Source: Kineothrix sp. IPX-CK (GTDB lineage: Bacteria > Bacillota > Clostridia > Lachnospirales > Lachnospiraceae). From it: a stretch of 64,000 bases of DNA. The position numbers and the translations under genes were made by a program. Every line of letters starts with the position of its first letter. The first letter of the stretch is position 1. The stretch is from assembly GCF_039134705.1 (NCBI RefSeq), contig NZ_CP146256.1, positions 2,790,001-2,854,000 of the forward strand, given 5' to 3'. The notes under the pieces were generated by a model, which was given only the letters and a program-made list of their open reading frames with translations, ran no database searches and was not told the DNA's origin. This document shows, one piece after another, positions 8,475 to 16,492 of this stretch.

Positions 8475-8510
8475 GGGTGGAGAGCTTTTCAAAGCTCCCC
8501 ACCTTTTTTA
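8475..8510 (+). terminator. Leader terminator (attenuator)
   Basis: A hairpin of 13 pairs with one mismatch (arms about 8475-8488 and 8491-8504, TC loop) is followed by six T. It stands between the promoter and the first start codon, so it must be read through for the genes to be expressed. No leader peptide start precedes it, which favours an RNA- or protein-sensed switch over ribosome-mediated attenuation. Confidence 0.75.
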
Positions 8511-8536
8511 CTTTATAATATCAAGGAGGTGAATTT

Positions 8537-8689
8537 ATGTCTTTTATTCAAAGTGTATTGACTGCATTATTCTGCATGGTGCTCGTATTTTCTGTACTTT
8601 TTATATTATGGGGATTGATATCGCTGTTTTCCCATATAATCGGAAAAATCCAAAATCCCACACATAATGTAAATGTTCCTGAAAGGTGA
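8537..8689 (+). CDS. Small OadG-like membrane protein (decarboxylase gamma subunit-like)
   Basis: A 50-aa protein that begins at the ATG at 8537 with an excellent AAGGAGGTG eight bases upstream. Residues 4-35 form one hydrophobic helix with the OadG-like pattern MVLVFSVLFILWGLISLFSH, followed by a short polar tail. OadG/MmdC-type gamma subunits are single-span proteins that join the beta pump subunit to the carboxyltransferase; normally they carry a longer Pro/Ala-rich and zinc-binding tail, which is missing here. It stands 55 bases before the beta-subunit gene and shares its promoter. The gamma-like role is inferred from size, topology and position. Confidence 0.65.
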   Translation: MSFIQSVLTALFCMVLVFSVLFILWGLISLFSHIIGKIQNPTHNVNVPER

Positions 8690-8744
8690 ATCCTGCTTCA
8701 CCTTACATATAACACCAATACGGATATCAATTTAGGAGGAAATT

Positions 8745-9881
8745 ATGTTTGTAGATTCACTTATTAATTTATGGAACGATTCAGGTTTTATGTCACTCAC
8801 CTGGCAGTCGATTATTATGATTCTTGTATCATTCATACTGATTTATCTTGCCATTGCTAAAAAGTTTGAGCCGCTTCTGCTGCTCCCAATCGCATTTGGT
8901 ATGCTGTTAGCCAATCTGCCTTTGACCGGCCTTATGAGTGATGGCTCTGTCACCGGGGAAACTGCGGGACTTCTTTATTACTTATATCAGGGAGTTAAAA
9001 TGGGAATATATCCTTCCCTAATTTTTCTCGGGATAGGAGCAATGACGGATTTCGGGCCGTTGATTGCAAGACCGAGCAGTATGCTTATCGGAGCAGGTGC
9101 GCAGTTTGGCATTGCGATTGCTTTCGTAGTCGCAGGTCTTTTAGGATTTACTCCCGCAGAAGCGGCATCTATCGGCATTATCGGAGGCGCGGACGGCCCT
9201 ACAGCAATTTATCTTACGACGAGATTAGCGCCTCATCTCTTGGCCCCCATTGCGGTTGCCGCCTATTCTTACATGGCACTGATCCCTATAATCCAACCCC
9301 CTCTTATGAGACTTCTTACCACAGAAAAAGAACGTGTTATCAAGATGGATCAGCTTAGAAAAGTATCCAAGCTGGAAAAAGTATGTTTTCCCATTTTAGT
9401 ATCAGTTCTTTGCATTCTGTTGTTACCCTCTGTTGCCCCGCTAATCGGCATGCTCATGCTTGGAAATCTTTTCAAAGAATCCGGTGTAGTAGATAGGCTT
9501 TCCGATACGGCTCAGAATGCATTGATCAATATAGTAACCATTTTTCTCGGTCTTACCGTAGGCGCAACTGCCACAGGCAGTGAATTTTTAAAACCTGGAA
9601 CCTTGGGAATTATCGCACTTGGTCTGGTTGCCTTTGCTTTCAGTACGATAGGCGGACTCTTAATCGGCAAACTTATGTGCTTTCTGACAAAGGGAAAAAT
9701 CAATCCTTTAATTGGATCGGCAGGTGTTTCAGCAGTTCCAATGGCCGCACGAATTTCTCAGCTGGAAGGCCAAAAAGCCAATCCCAGCAATTTCCTTCTA
9801 ATGCACGCCATTGGTCCAAATGTTTCCGGTGTAATTGGGTCGGCAGTGGCTGCTGGTATTTTACTTTCTCTGTTCGGCTGA
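8745..9881 (+). CDS. Sodium-translocating decarboxylase beta subunit (OadB/GcdB/MmdB family)
   Basis: 378-aa polytopic membrane protein of the beta subunit family of biotin-dependent sodium pumps, which couple decarboxylation of oxaloacetate, methylmalonyl-CoA or glutaconyl-CoA to sodium export. The family core [14 protein letters not shown] (about 143-156) and the C-terminal half with [15 protein letters not shown] and [18 protein letters not shown] are intact; about nine to eleven hydrophobic helices are visible. RBS GGAGG precedes the ATG. The alpha carboxyltransferase and biotin carrier are not in this window, so substrate cannot be assigned and it may pair with enzymes coded elsewhere. 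It lies downstream of the OadG-like peptide; a terminator follows. Confidence 0.93.
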   Translation: MFVDSLINLWNDSGFMSLTWQSIIMILVSFILIYLAIAKKFEPLLLLPIAFGMLLANLPLTGLMSDGSVTGETAGLLYYLYQGVKMGIYPSLIFLGIGAMTDFGPLIARPSSMLIGAGAQFGIAIAFVVAGLLGFTPAEAASIGIIGGADGPTAIYLTTRLAPHLLAPIAVAAYSYMALIPIIQPPLMRLLTTEKERVIKMDQLRKVSKLEKVCFPILVSVLCILLLPSVAPLIGMLMLGNLFKESGVVDRLSDTAQNALINIVTIFLGLTVGATATGSEFLKPGTLGIIALGLVAFAFSTIGGLLIGKLMCFLTKGKINPLIGSAGVSAVPMAARISQLEGQKANPSNFLLMHAIGPNVSGVIGSAVAAGILLSLFG

Positions 9882-9938
9882 TTCTTGAATATTAAACCAG
9901 CCAGATATATTGAATAAAAGTAAATGATTTATATAAAA

Positions 9939-9975
9939 ATCCCCGGACAACGATTTTCACGGTCCGGGGATCTTT
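9939..9975. terminator. Bidirectional terminator between oadB-like gene and nfnB
   Basis: A 10-bp perfect stem ATCCCCGGAC / GTCCGGGGAT (9939-9948 and 9962-9971) with a 13-base loop. On the minus strand it is followed by a T-rich run (TTTTTATAT), so it serves the convergent nfnB best; on the plus strand the tail is CTTTC. Confidence 0.85.
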
Positions 9976-10010
9976 CATGCTTTATTTTGCCTAATCAATC
10001 TTACACACAA

Positions 10011-11396
10011 CTATTTATTTCTTAAATATTCATCGATTCCTTTGGCTGCTGCCTTACCCGCTCCCATCGCCAGAATAACGGTTGCTGCCCCTGTTACGGC
10101 ATCACCGCCTGCGTACACGCCTTCCTTTGTAGTCTTGCCGGAATTCTCATCCGCAACAATACATTTCCACTTATTTGTCTCCAAACCTTCTGTAGTGGAG
10201 GAAATAAGCGGATTGGGAGAAGTTCCAAGAGACATGATTACCGTGTCAACCTCAATGATAAATTCGGAATCAGGTTTCACCACCGGCCTTCTTCTGCCGG
10301 ACTCATCGGGCTCACCCAACTCCATCTTTACACATTTGATACCGTTTACCCAACCCTTTTCATTGGTAAGAATTTCTACGGGATTGGTCAGAAGGTCGAA
10401 AATGATTCCTTCCTCCTTCGCGTGATGCACTTCCTCCACTCTGGCAGGAAGCTCCTCCTCGCTTCTTCTGTATACTACATGTACCTCGGCACCCAGTCTG
10501 AGTGCCGTTCTGGCTGCGTCCATGGCTACGTTTCCGCCGCCTACTACTGCCACCTTATTCCCCTTCATAATCGGTGTAGTAGAGTCCTCCTGAAACGCTT
10601 TCATCAAATTGCTTCTCGTCAGATATTCATTGGCGGAGAATACGCCGTTGGCTTGCTCGCCCGGAATTCCCATGAACTTGGGAAGCCCCGCGCCGGAACC
10701 GATAAATACTGCGTCAAATCCCTCTTCATCCATAAGCTCATCAATGGTAACAGCTTTTCCTACCACCACGTTGGTCTCTATTTTTACGCCGAGAGATTTT
10801 ACGTTCTCGATTTCCTTCGCCACAACCTTTTCCTTAGGCAGACGGAATTCAGGAATGCCGTATACGAGCACGCCGCCCGGCTCGTGCAGCGCCTCGAAGA
10901 TGGTGACATCATACCCTAACTTCGCCAAATCTCCTGCGCAGGTAAGTCCTGCCGGGCCGGAACCGATGACCGCTACCTTTTTACCGTTCTTCTCCTTAGC
11001 AGCTTCCGGTTTCACTCCTTTTTCACAAGCCCAGTCCGCAACAAAACGCTCCAATTTGCCAATAGATACGGGCTCACCCTTGATTCCTCTGATACATACG
11101 CCTTCACACTGACTCTCCTGCGGGCATACGCGACCGCATACCGCCGGAAGGGAAGACGACTCATTGATGATGTGGTATGCTGCCTCCACATCCCCATCCT
11201 TAACTTTCTCTATAAAAGCGGGAATATTAATCGATACGGGACATCCTACGATACATCTCGCATTCTTGCAGTTAATACATCTTAGCGCTTCTTCTCTCGC
11301 TTCTTCTTCATTATATCCAAAGCACACTTCCTCAAAGTTGGTCGCGCGCACCTTTGCATCCTGTTCGCGTACAGGAACCTTCTTCAATACGTCCAT
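10011..11396 (-). CDS. nfnB: NfnB-type large subunit (GltA-like NADPH/FAD/Fe-S oxidoreductase)
   Basis: 461 aa. N-terminal cysteine clusters for two [4Fe-4S] centres (CINCKNARCIVGC, 40-52, and AVCGRVCPQESQCEGVC, about 87-103) are followed by an FAD Rossmann motif GSGPAGL (about 145) and an NAD(P)-binding motif VVGGGNVAMDAA (about 285), with the second FAD motif YAGGDAVTGAATV near the end. This is the small-subunit glutamate synthase architecture. Because it is preceded by an NfnA-like gene (52-base gap) and no large glutamate synthase subunit is near, I read it as the large subunit of NfnAB, which bifurcates electrons between NADPH, NAD+ and ferredoxin. GltA is the alternative annotation. Confidence 0.85.
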   Translation of the reverse strand: MDVLKKVPVREQDAKVRATNFEEVCFGYNEEEAREEALRCINCKNARCIVGCPVSINIPAFIEKVKDGDVEAAYHIINESSSLPAVCGRVCPQESQCEGVCIRGIKGEPVSIGKLERFVADWACEKGVKPEAAKEKNGKKVAVIGSGPAGLTCAGDLAKLGYDVTIFEALHEPGGVLVYGIPEFRLPKEKVVAKEIENVKSLGVKIETNVVVGKAVTIDELMDEEGFDAVFIGSGAGLPKFMGIPGEQANGVFSANEYLTRSNLMKAFQEDSTTPIMKGNKVAVVGGGNVAMDAARTALRLGAEVHVVYRRSEEELPARVEEVHHAKEEGIIFDLLTNPVEILTNEKGWVNGIKCVKMELGEPDESGRRRPVVKPDSEFIIEVDTVIMSLGTSPNPLISSTTEGLETNKWKCIVADENSGKTTKEGVYAGGDAVTGAATVILAMGAGKAAAKGIDEYLRNK

Positions 11397-11447
11397 AATA
11401 TCCTCCGTTCCATTTCTCTATTCGCAATCCTACTTACGTACCTGCTG

Positions 11448-12335
11448 CTAATTGTTGTCGGTGCAGTTACCGCATCCGCCATGATGAGTGGCGCCCTCCT
11501 GCTCCTTCAGCAGAGCTCTGCCCTCAATCGTCTGATATAGCTGCTGACGCTTCATCGCCTGATCGAAGTCTACCTTGTGTCCGTCGAATTCCGGTCCGTC
11601 CACGCAGGCGAACTTCACTTCTCCGCCTACTGTCACACGGCATGCGCCGCACATTCCGGTACCGTCCACCATAATAGGGTTCAAGCTCACAACCGTAGGA
11701 ATGCCTAATTCCTCCGTCATCTTGCATACGAACTTCATCATAATCATCGGTCCGATCGCAATACATACGTCGTAATGCTTTCCTTCCTCTACCAGATCTT
11801 TGATCGTCTGCGTAACCATGCCGCTTCTTCCGTAAGACCCGTCATCCGTCGTTATATAGAGATTTCCGGCAACCGCTTCCATCTCTTTTTCCAAAATAAT
11901 AATATCTTTCGTCTTCGCACCCACTATGACATCCGCATTCACTCCACGTTTCTGCAGCCATTTCACCTGAGGATAAACCGGTGCCGTTCCCACGCCTCCG
12001 GCAACGAACAATATACTCTTTTCCTTCAGTTCCTCAACCGGCTCATCTACGAGCTCGGAAGGACATCCTAACGGTCCCACAAAATCATGAAGACTGTCTC
12101 CTGCTTTCAATTCTCCCATTTTCTTAGTGCCTGCTCCCACAGTCTGGAAAACAATGGTGACCGACCCTCTTTCTCTGTTGTAATCGCAAATTGTAAGCGG
12201 TATTCTTTCCCCTTCTGCATCCATTCTGACAATAACAAATTGTCCCGGCTGACATCTTTTCGCAACACGTCTCGCCTCAACTTCCATGAGATAAATATTG
12301 GTAGTCAGCTCTCTTGCTTCTAAAATCTTGTACAT
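11448..12335 (-). CDS. nfnA: NfnA-type small subunit (ferredoxin-NADP+ reductase-like FAD/NAD-binding protein)
   Basis: 295 aa with the ferredoxin-NADP reductase layout: FAD-binding barrel (PGQFVIVRMDAEGERIPLTI, about 30-50), NAD-binding lobe with VAGGVGTAPVYPQ (about 110-122), and a C-terminal [2Fe-2S] binding segment DGTGMCGACRVTVGG ... FACVDGPEFDGHKVDF (about 222-255). This is the sulfide dehydrogenase/dihydroorotate dehydrogenase electron-transfer family. With the following nfnB it makes the transhydrogenase NfnAB common in clostridia. The ATG at 12335 is chosen for its strong AGGAGGGAT site; an earlier frame start at 12356 lacks one. A good promoter lies at 12383-12411. Confidence 0.85.
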   Translation of the reverse strand: MYKILEARELTTNIYLMEVEARRVAKRCQPGQFVIVRMDAEGERIPLTICDYNRERGSVTIVFQTVGAGTKKMGELKAGDSLHDFVGPLGCPSELVDEPVEELKEKSILFVAGGVGTAPVYPQVKWLQKRGVNADVIVGAKTKDIIILEKEMEAVAGNLYITTDDGSYGRSGMVTQTIKDLVEEGKHYDVCIAIGPMIMMKFVCKMTEELGIPTVVSLNPIMVDGTGMCGACRVTVGGEVKFACVDGPEFDGHKVDFDQAMKRQQLYQTIEGRALLKEQEGATHHGGCGNCTDNN

Positions 12336-12382
12336 CTTATCCCTCCTGTATAGCACTTTACTGTATGAAAGCTATCTTAATA

Positions 12383-12411
12383 ATGATACTGGAAAAACTC
12401 ACAAAGTGCAA
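12383..12411 (-). promoter_or_regulatory. Sigma-A-type promoter for nfnAB
   Basis: On the minus strand TTGCAC (12406-12411), 17-base spacer, TATCAT (12383-12388). The -35 box lies immediately after the stop codon of the upstream gene, and the start codon of nfnA is about 47 bases downstream. The spacer begins TTTGTGAG, containing a Rex-like half-site TTGTGA, but no matching second half is visible. Confidence 0.65.
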
Positions 12412-12416
12412 TGCTT

Positions 12417-13880
12417 TTATTCCAAAGGTATTAGTATAATTTTCCCAGCGTCATCATAGGTAATACGGAAAACACTTCCGTCCTGAATATTCACTCCATA
12501 GATTCTGTCAGTCTTCGTCTGCATCCCCGGAGCATCTTCGTAATACTCATAAACAACATAATAATCTCCACCGTCAATTCTCGATACCGCGCCGAACTTG
12601 TAAGCGTTATGTCCGCTCATTCCGCGCAGACTTCCCTGTTCATCCAAAAGCACGTCCGCACGCATCAAAGCATGCACTACATTCATAATAGCAATATCCG
12701 TGGATATTTCCGTATTCAACGTCAGCTTATATGTACGCATGATGACATCACTTGCCACGCCCTCGGGGCTTAGAGCAATGAACTTATACACAGATTTGCC
12801 AAGGGGCATCGGAATCGCCGATGTATACAACAGACTGTCCTCGGTAGGATCCGTGCTGTCCGTAGTATAATAGATGCGGCAGTCCTCCGCCGCACTCACC
12901 TCGATCATATTAGGCTCATAATAGTCTCCGCTGTAAACCGAAACCTCCGGTGCCGCAGGTTCTACCAGATCAATCCGGTAGGTGTTGCTCACCACATCGC
13001 TCTTAATTCCGTAATCATTGACAAAATAGGCCTTTACTGTATAATCCCCGGTCTCCAGAAAAATCGGGGCCGTATATACGTCACTATCCGCATCCGGTTC
13101 TTCGCCGTCCAGGGTATAATAAATCTTCCCGGAAGTGTTTGCACTCAGCTTAAGAGGGATGACCTCCTCGTAATTTCCTTCTACATAGCTGAATTCCGGC
13201 GGCTTAGCAATATACCTTTGAAACGTATTGACGATATTTTCATCGGGACAGGAAAGCAGCAATTCGTTAATTGCCTGATAATTCTCCTGCGTTTTGTATA
13301 TGGATATGATTTTGTCGTAAGCGTCTTCCAAATCTACTTCCTTGTATAAATCCGCTTCTTCTATGATCTGCTGCAGCGTATATACCGCAAAATCATATTT
13401 TTCCTGAATATAATAATAATCTGCCATCAGAAACATGACATCAGCATTATCCGCTTCCAAATCGTGTACCTTCTCCAGATATCCGATTGCCTGCGTATAT
13501 TTCCCCTGCTCCGCATATTCCTTTGCCTTTGCCAACTGATAAGGAACCGAATAGCTACAGTACATGGAATATCCTGTCACACACAATATCAGGCTGGCAA
13601 TGACCGCTGTCAGTAACATACCTATCTTCCGTCCGCGTCCCGGCTTATTTTGCAGTTCGCCTAAAGGCTCTTCCTTTTTGCTTTCCTTTATCTTATCTTC
13701 ATCCATTGGTATTTCGGGCATTTCTTCTTTTGCCAGTTCGACAAAAAGCGTGGATAAAGTCTCATTTATTTCTTGTTCGATTTCGGGCTCGAAATCTGGT
13801 ACGATTCTGATTTCTTCCCCGCAATTATCGCAATATAAATAACCTTCTGCCAGCTCATATCCGCATTTTGGACATTTCAT
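12417..13880 (-). CDS. Zinc-ribbon, TPR and chitobiase-C-like domain membrane protein
   Basis: 487 aa, ATG at 13880 after AAAGG (the frame opens two codons earlier at TTG). Order of parts: zinc ribbon CPKC...CDNC (3-18), acidic linker, one membrane segment (about 95-115), tetratricopeptide-like repeats (about 120-220, KAKEYAEQGKYTQAIGYLEK and a second copy), two CHB_HEX_C-like beta domains (about 240-305 and 315-385) each with the pattern YYTxDxxxPTxxSxxYT, and a final beta domain. The domains after the membrane span would be outside the cell. Such mosaics are common in Lachnospiraceae and have no known function; a sensory or cell-wall role is conceivable but unsupported. Confidence 0.65.
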   Translation of the reverse strand: MKCPKCGYELAEGYLYCDNCGEEIRIVPDFEPEIEQEINETLSTLFVELAKEEMPEIPMDEDKIKESKKEEPLGELQNKPGRGRKIGMLLTAVIASLILCVTGYSMYCSYSVPYQLAKAKEYAEQGKYTQAIGYLEKVHDLEADNADVMFLMADYYYIQEKYDFAVYTLQQIIEEADLYKEVDLEDAYDKIISIYKTQENYQAINELLLSCPDENIVNTFQRYIAKPPEFSYVEGNYEEVIPLKLSANTSGKIYYTLDGEEPDADSDVYTAPIFLETGDYTVKAYFVNDYGIKSDVVSNTYRIDLVEPAAPEVSVYSGDYYEPNMIEVSAAEDCRIYYTTDSTDPTEDSLLYTSAIPMPLGKSVYKFIALSPEGVASDVIMRTYKLTLNTEISTDIAIMNVVHALMRADVLLDEQGSLRGMSGHNAYKFGAVSRIDGGDYYVVYEYYEDAPGMQTKTDRIYGVNIQDGSVFRITYDDAGKIILIPLE

Positions 13881-13894
13881 AAGCAAATACCTTT

Positions 13895-14749
13895 CTACTT
13901 CGCCTCTAGTTCCGCAGACTCCACGCAGTTATTCATCAGCATCGCGATCGTCATAGGTCCCACTCCTCCCGGAACAGGCGTAACCCAGCTGCAAACTGCC
14001 GCTACATCTTCATAGTCCACATCCCCACACAATTTATTGTTTTCATCGCGGTGGATGCCTACGTCGATGACCACGGCTCCTTCTTTTACATATTCCTTTG
14101 TTATCATCTTCGGCTTTCCAATCGCTACGATCAAAATATCGGCACGCTTGGCTACCTCTTTCAAATCTTTTGTCCTGGAATGTGTTACCGTTACTGTGGC
14201 ATTTTCGCGAAGCATTAAAATCGCCATGGGCTTTCCCACAATATTGCTCCTTCCGATTATCACACATTCCTTTCCTGCTATTTCAATTCCCGAACGCTTA
14301 AGAAGCTGAATAATTCCCGCCGGCGTACACGACACAAAGCCGGGCTGTCCGATACATAAAGCGCCAACGCTCTGAGGATGAAAGCCATCTACATCCTTTT
14401 TAGGGCTAATGGCAGAAATCACCTTATCCTCATCGATATGCTCCGGCAGCGGCAGCTGTACGAGAATGCCGTTTACATCCGCTTTTTTGTTAAGCTCGTC
14501 TATAAGAGAAAGCAACTCCTTCTCCGAGGTTTCCTCCGGCAGTTCGTAGGCCAGGGATTTAATTCCTATGTATTCGCAGGCTTTTTTCTTATTTCCTACA
14601 TAGACACTGGAAGCGGGATCGTTTCCCACCTGAATGACTGCCAGAGTCACCTGCTTTCCTCCCGCCTTCATCGCTGCCACTTTTGTTTTTAATTCATCTT
14701 TTATCTGTGCTGAAATCGATTTTCCATCAATTATCTGTGTCATATGCAT
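13895..14749 (-). CDS. folD: Bifunctional methylene-THF dehydrogenase / methenyl-THF cyclohydrolase
   Basis: 284-aa FolD. It oxidises 5,10-methylene-THF with NADP+ and hydrolyses methenyl-THF to 10-formyl-THF. Family blocks present: YVGNKKKACEYIGI (substrate site, catalytic Lys of YxxxK), NGILVQLPLPEHID, PKKDVDGFH, and GRSNIVGKPMAILML in the Rossmann domain, with VIDVGIHR and DVDYEDV near the end and PVPGGVGPMTIAMLM at the C-terminus. The start at 14749 (MHMTQIIDGK) has AAAGG upstream; earlier codons of the open frame precede that site. It follows fhs by 37 bases, forming a one-carbon operon. Confidence 0.97.
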   Translation of the reverse strand: MHMTQIIDGKSISAQIKDELKTKVAAMKAGGKQVTLAVIQVGNDPASSVYVGNKKKACEYIGIKSLAYELPEETSEKELLSLIDELNKKADVNGILVQLPLPEHIDEDKVISAISPKKDVDGFHPQSVGALCIGQPGFVSCTPAGIIQLLKRSGIEIAGKECVIIGRSNIVGKPMAILMLRENATVTVTHSRTKDLKEVAKRADILIVAIGKPKMITKEYVKEGAVVIDVGIHRDENNKLCGDVDYEDVAAVCSWVTPVPGGVGPMTIAMLMNNCVESAELEAK

Positions 14750-14786
14750 CTTTGCCTTTCTTCTCTCCAAATTCCAAGCTTCTAAT

Positions 14787-16457
14787 TTAGAACAATCCCG
14801 TAATCATTCCATCCTTCGTCACATCGATGCGGCAGGCCGCAGGTGAACACGGCAGTCCCGGCATCGTCATTACCGCTCCGGTAAGTACTACCACGAATCC
14901 GGCTCCCGCCGATACATAGACCTCACGCACATTCAGCGTGAAGCCCTCCGGCCTTCCAAGAAGAACCGGATCGTCCGATAAGGAATACTGGGTCTTAGCC
15001 ATACATACCGGAAACTTTCCGAAACCCAACTGTCCCAGCTTTTCTAACTGCTTTACCGCAGCAGGAGAATAACTCACATCCTTCGCACCGTATATCTCCC
15101 TTGCCACTGCTTCGATTTTCCCTTCAAGGGGCAGCTCGTCCTCATACAGTACTTTAAAATTACTTTCCTTCGTGCGCAGGGTTTCGATTACCTTTTTCGC
15201 AAGAGCGACACCGCCCTCACCGCCCTTTTCCCATACTTCGGAAATGGCGAATTCGCAGTCCCTCTCTTCACAAAATCTCTTCACATAAGAAATCTCCGCC
15301 TGAGTATCCGTAATGAAGGAATTCAGGGTCACCACTACAGGCACTCCGTATTTTTGCAGATTCTCTATATGCTTTTCCAAATTGATGACACCTTTTTCTA
15401 AAGCGGCCAGATTTTCTCCGTTCAGATCTGCCTTGGCAACACCGCCATTGTATTTAAGCGCACGGACCGTCGCAACCAGCACGACCGCATCCGGCTTTAA
15501 TCCCGCCATTCTACATTTAATGTCAAAGAACTTCTCGGCTCCTAAATCCGCTCCGAACCCCGCTTCCGTAATAACATAATCCGCCATCTTGAGCGCCGCT
15601 CTCGTAGCTCTTACAGAATTGCAGCCGTGAGCGATATTGGCAAAAGGTCCTCCGTGAATGAGCGCCGGTGTATGTTCCAACGTCTGAATGAGATTAGGCT
15701 TTAGGGCATCCTTAAGCAAAGCTGCCATCGCTCCCGTGGCTTGCAAAGCCTCCGCCGTCACCGGCTCACCCGAAAAGTTATAAGCAACCACCATTCTTCC
15801 AAGCCGCGCCTTTAAATCCTCCATATCGGACGCAAGGCAGAGCACCGCCATGATTTCCGAAGCCACCGTAATAACAAAATGATCCTCTCTCACCGTTCCG
15901 TCCGCCTTGCTTCCAAGGCCCACTACTATATTTCTAAGTACTCTGTCGTTCATATCCAGACATCTCTTCCAGACCACCTGTCTCGTGTCGATGCCAAGTT
16001 CATTCCCCTGCTGGATATGGTTGTCCAGCATCGCCGCCAAAAGATTATTCGCAGAAGTTATGGCATGAAAATCTCCCGTAAAATGAAGATTTAAATCCTC
16101 CATGGGAACTACCTGCGCATAACCGCCGCCTGCGGCGCCGCCTTTTACTCCGAAGCAGGGGCCTAGAGACGGCTCTCTAAGGGCGATAATCGCCTTTTCA
16201 CCCAGCTTTCCAAAGGCCTGACCTAATCCTACGCTGGTAGTAGTCTTTCCTTCCCCCGCAGGCGTGGGATTAATTGCTGTTACCAGTATGAGCTTTCCGT
16301 CCGGATTGCCCTTTATCTTTTCCAAGTATTCGTCGGAAATCTTCGCTTTATATTTTCCGTATAGTTCCAATTCCTCCGCATCGATATGTAATCCTGCCGC
16401 CACCTCTGCGATAGGCTTCATAACGGCCTCCTGCGCTATTTGAATATCAGTTTTCAT
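14787..16457 (-). CDS. fhs: Formate-tetrahydrofolate ligase
   Basis: 556 aa, the standard length. It makes 10-formyl-THF from formate, THF and ATP. The N-terminal P-loop-like ATP site [19 protein letters not shown] (about 66-84), the [23 protein letters not shown] segment ([20 protein letters not shown], about 94-113) and the [19 protein letters not shown] block are all intact. It stands directly upstream of folD, so the two enzymes link formate to the folate one-carbon pool, either for purine synthesis or for a partial acetyl-CoA pathway; no other Wood-Ljungdahl gene is visible here. RBS GAAAGGATAGG lies upstream. Confidence 0.98.
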   Translation of the reverse strand: MKTDIQIAQEAVMKPIAEVAAGLHIDAEELELYGKYKAKISDEYLEKIKGNPDGKLILVTAINPTPAGEGKTTTSVGLGQAFGKLGEKAIIALREPSLGPCFGVKGGAAGGGYAQVVPMEDLNLHFTGDFHAITSANNLLAAMLDNHIQQGNELGIDTRQVVWKRCLDMNDRVLRNIVVGLGSKADGTVREDHFVITVASEIMAVLCLASDMEDLKARLGRMVVAYNFSGEPVTAEALQATGAMAALLKDALKPNLIQTLEHTPALIHGGPFANIAHGCNSVRATRAALKMADYVITEAGFGADLGAEKFFDIKCRMAGLKPDAVVLVATVRALKYNGGVAKADLNGENLAALEKGVINLEKHIENLQKYGVPVVVTLNSFITDTQAEISYVKRFCEERDCEFAISEVWEKGGEGGVALAKKVIETLRTKESNFKVLYEDELPLEGKIEAVAREIYGAKDVSYSPAAVKQLEKLGQLGFGKFPVCMAKTQYSLSDDPVLLGRPEGFTLNVREVYVSAGAGFVVVLTGAVMTMPGLPCSPAACRIDVTKDGMITGLF

Positions 16458-16492
16458 CCCGATGACCTATCCTTTCCTTATGAGCCATACGC

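Larger units (their letters stand above)
8154..8536 (+). other. Intergenic region with regulated leader
   Basis: This 383-base gap separates the divergent Dabb gene from the oadG/oadB-like pair. The left part (8154-8320) is AT-rich and I see no gene. The right part holds two direct repeats (8326-8365), a sigma-A-type promoter (8371-8399), an untranslated leader of about 70 nt with no ATG codon, and a strong intrinsic terminator (8475-8510) that ends before the first gene. The layout is that of a transcription attenuator or riboswitch-controlled gene. Confidence 0.7.

Noticed and set aside
12389..12405. Rex operator in the nfnAB promoter
   Set aside because: Only one half-site (TTGTGA) is visible; the second arm of the palindrome is missing.
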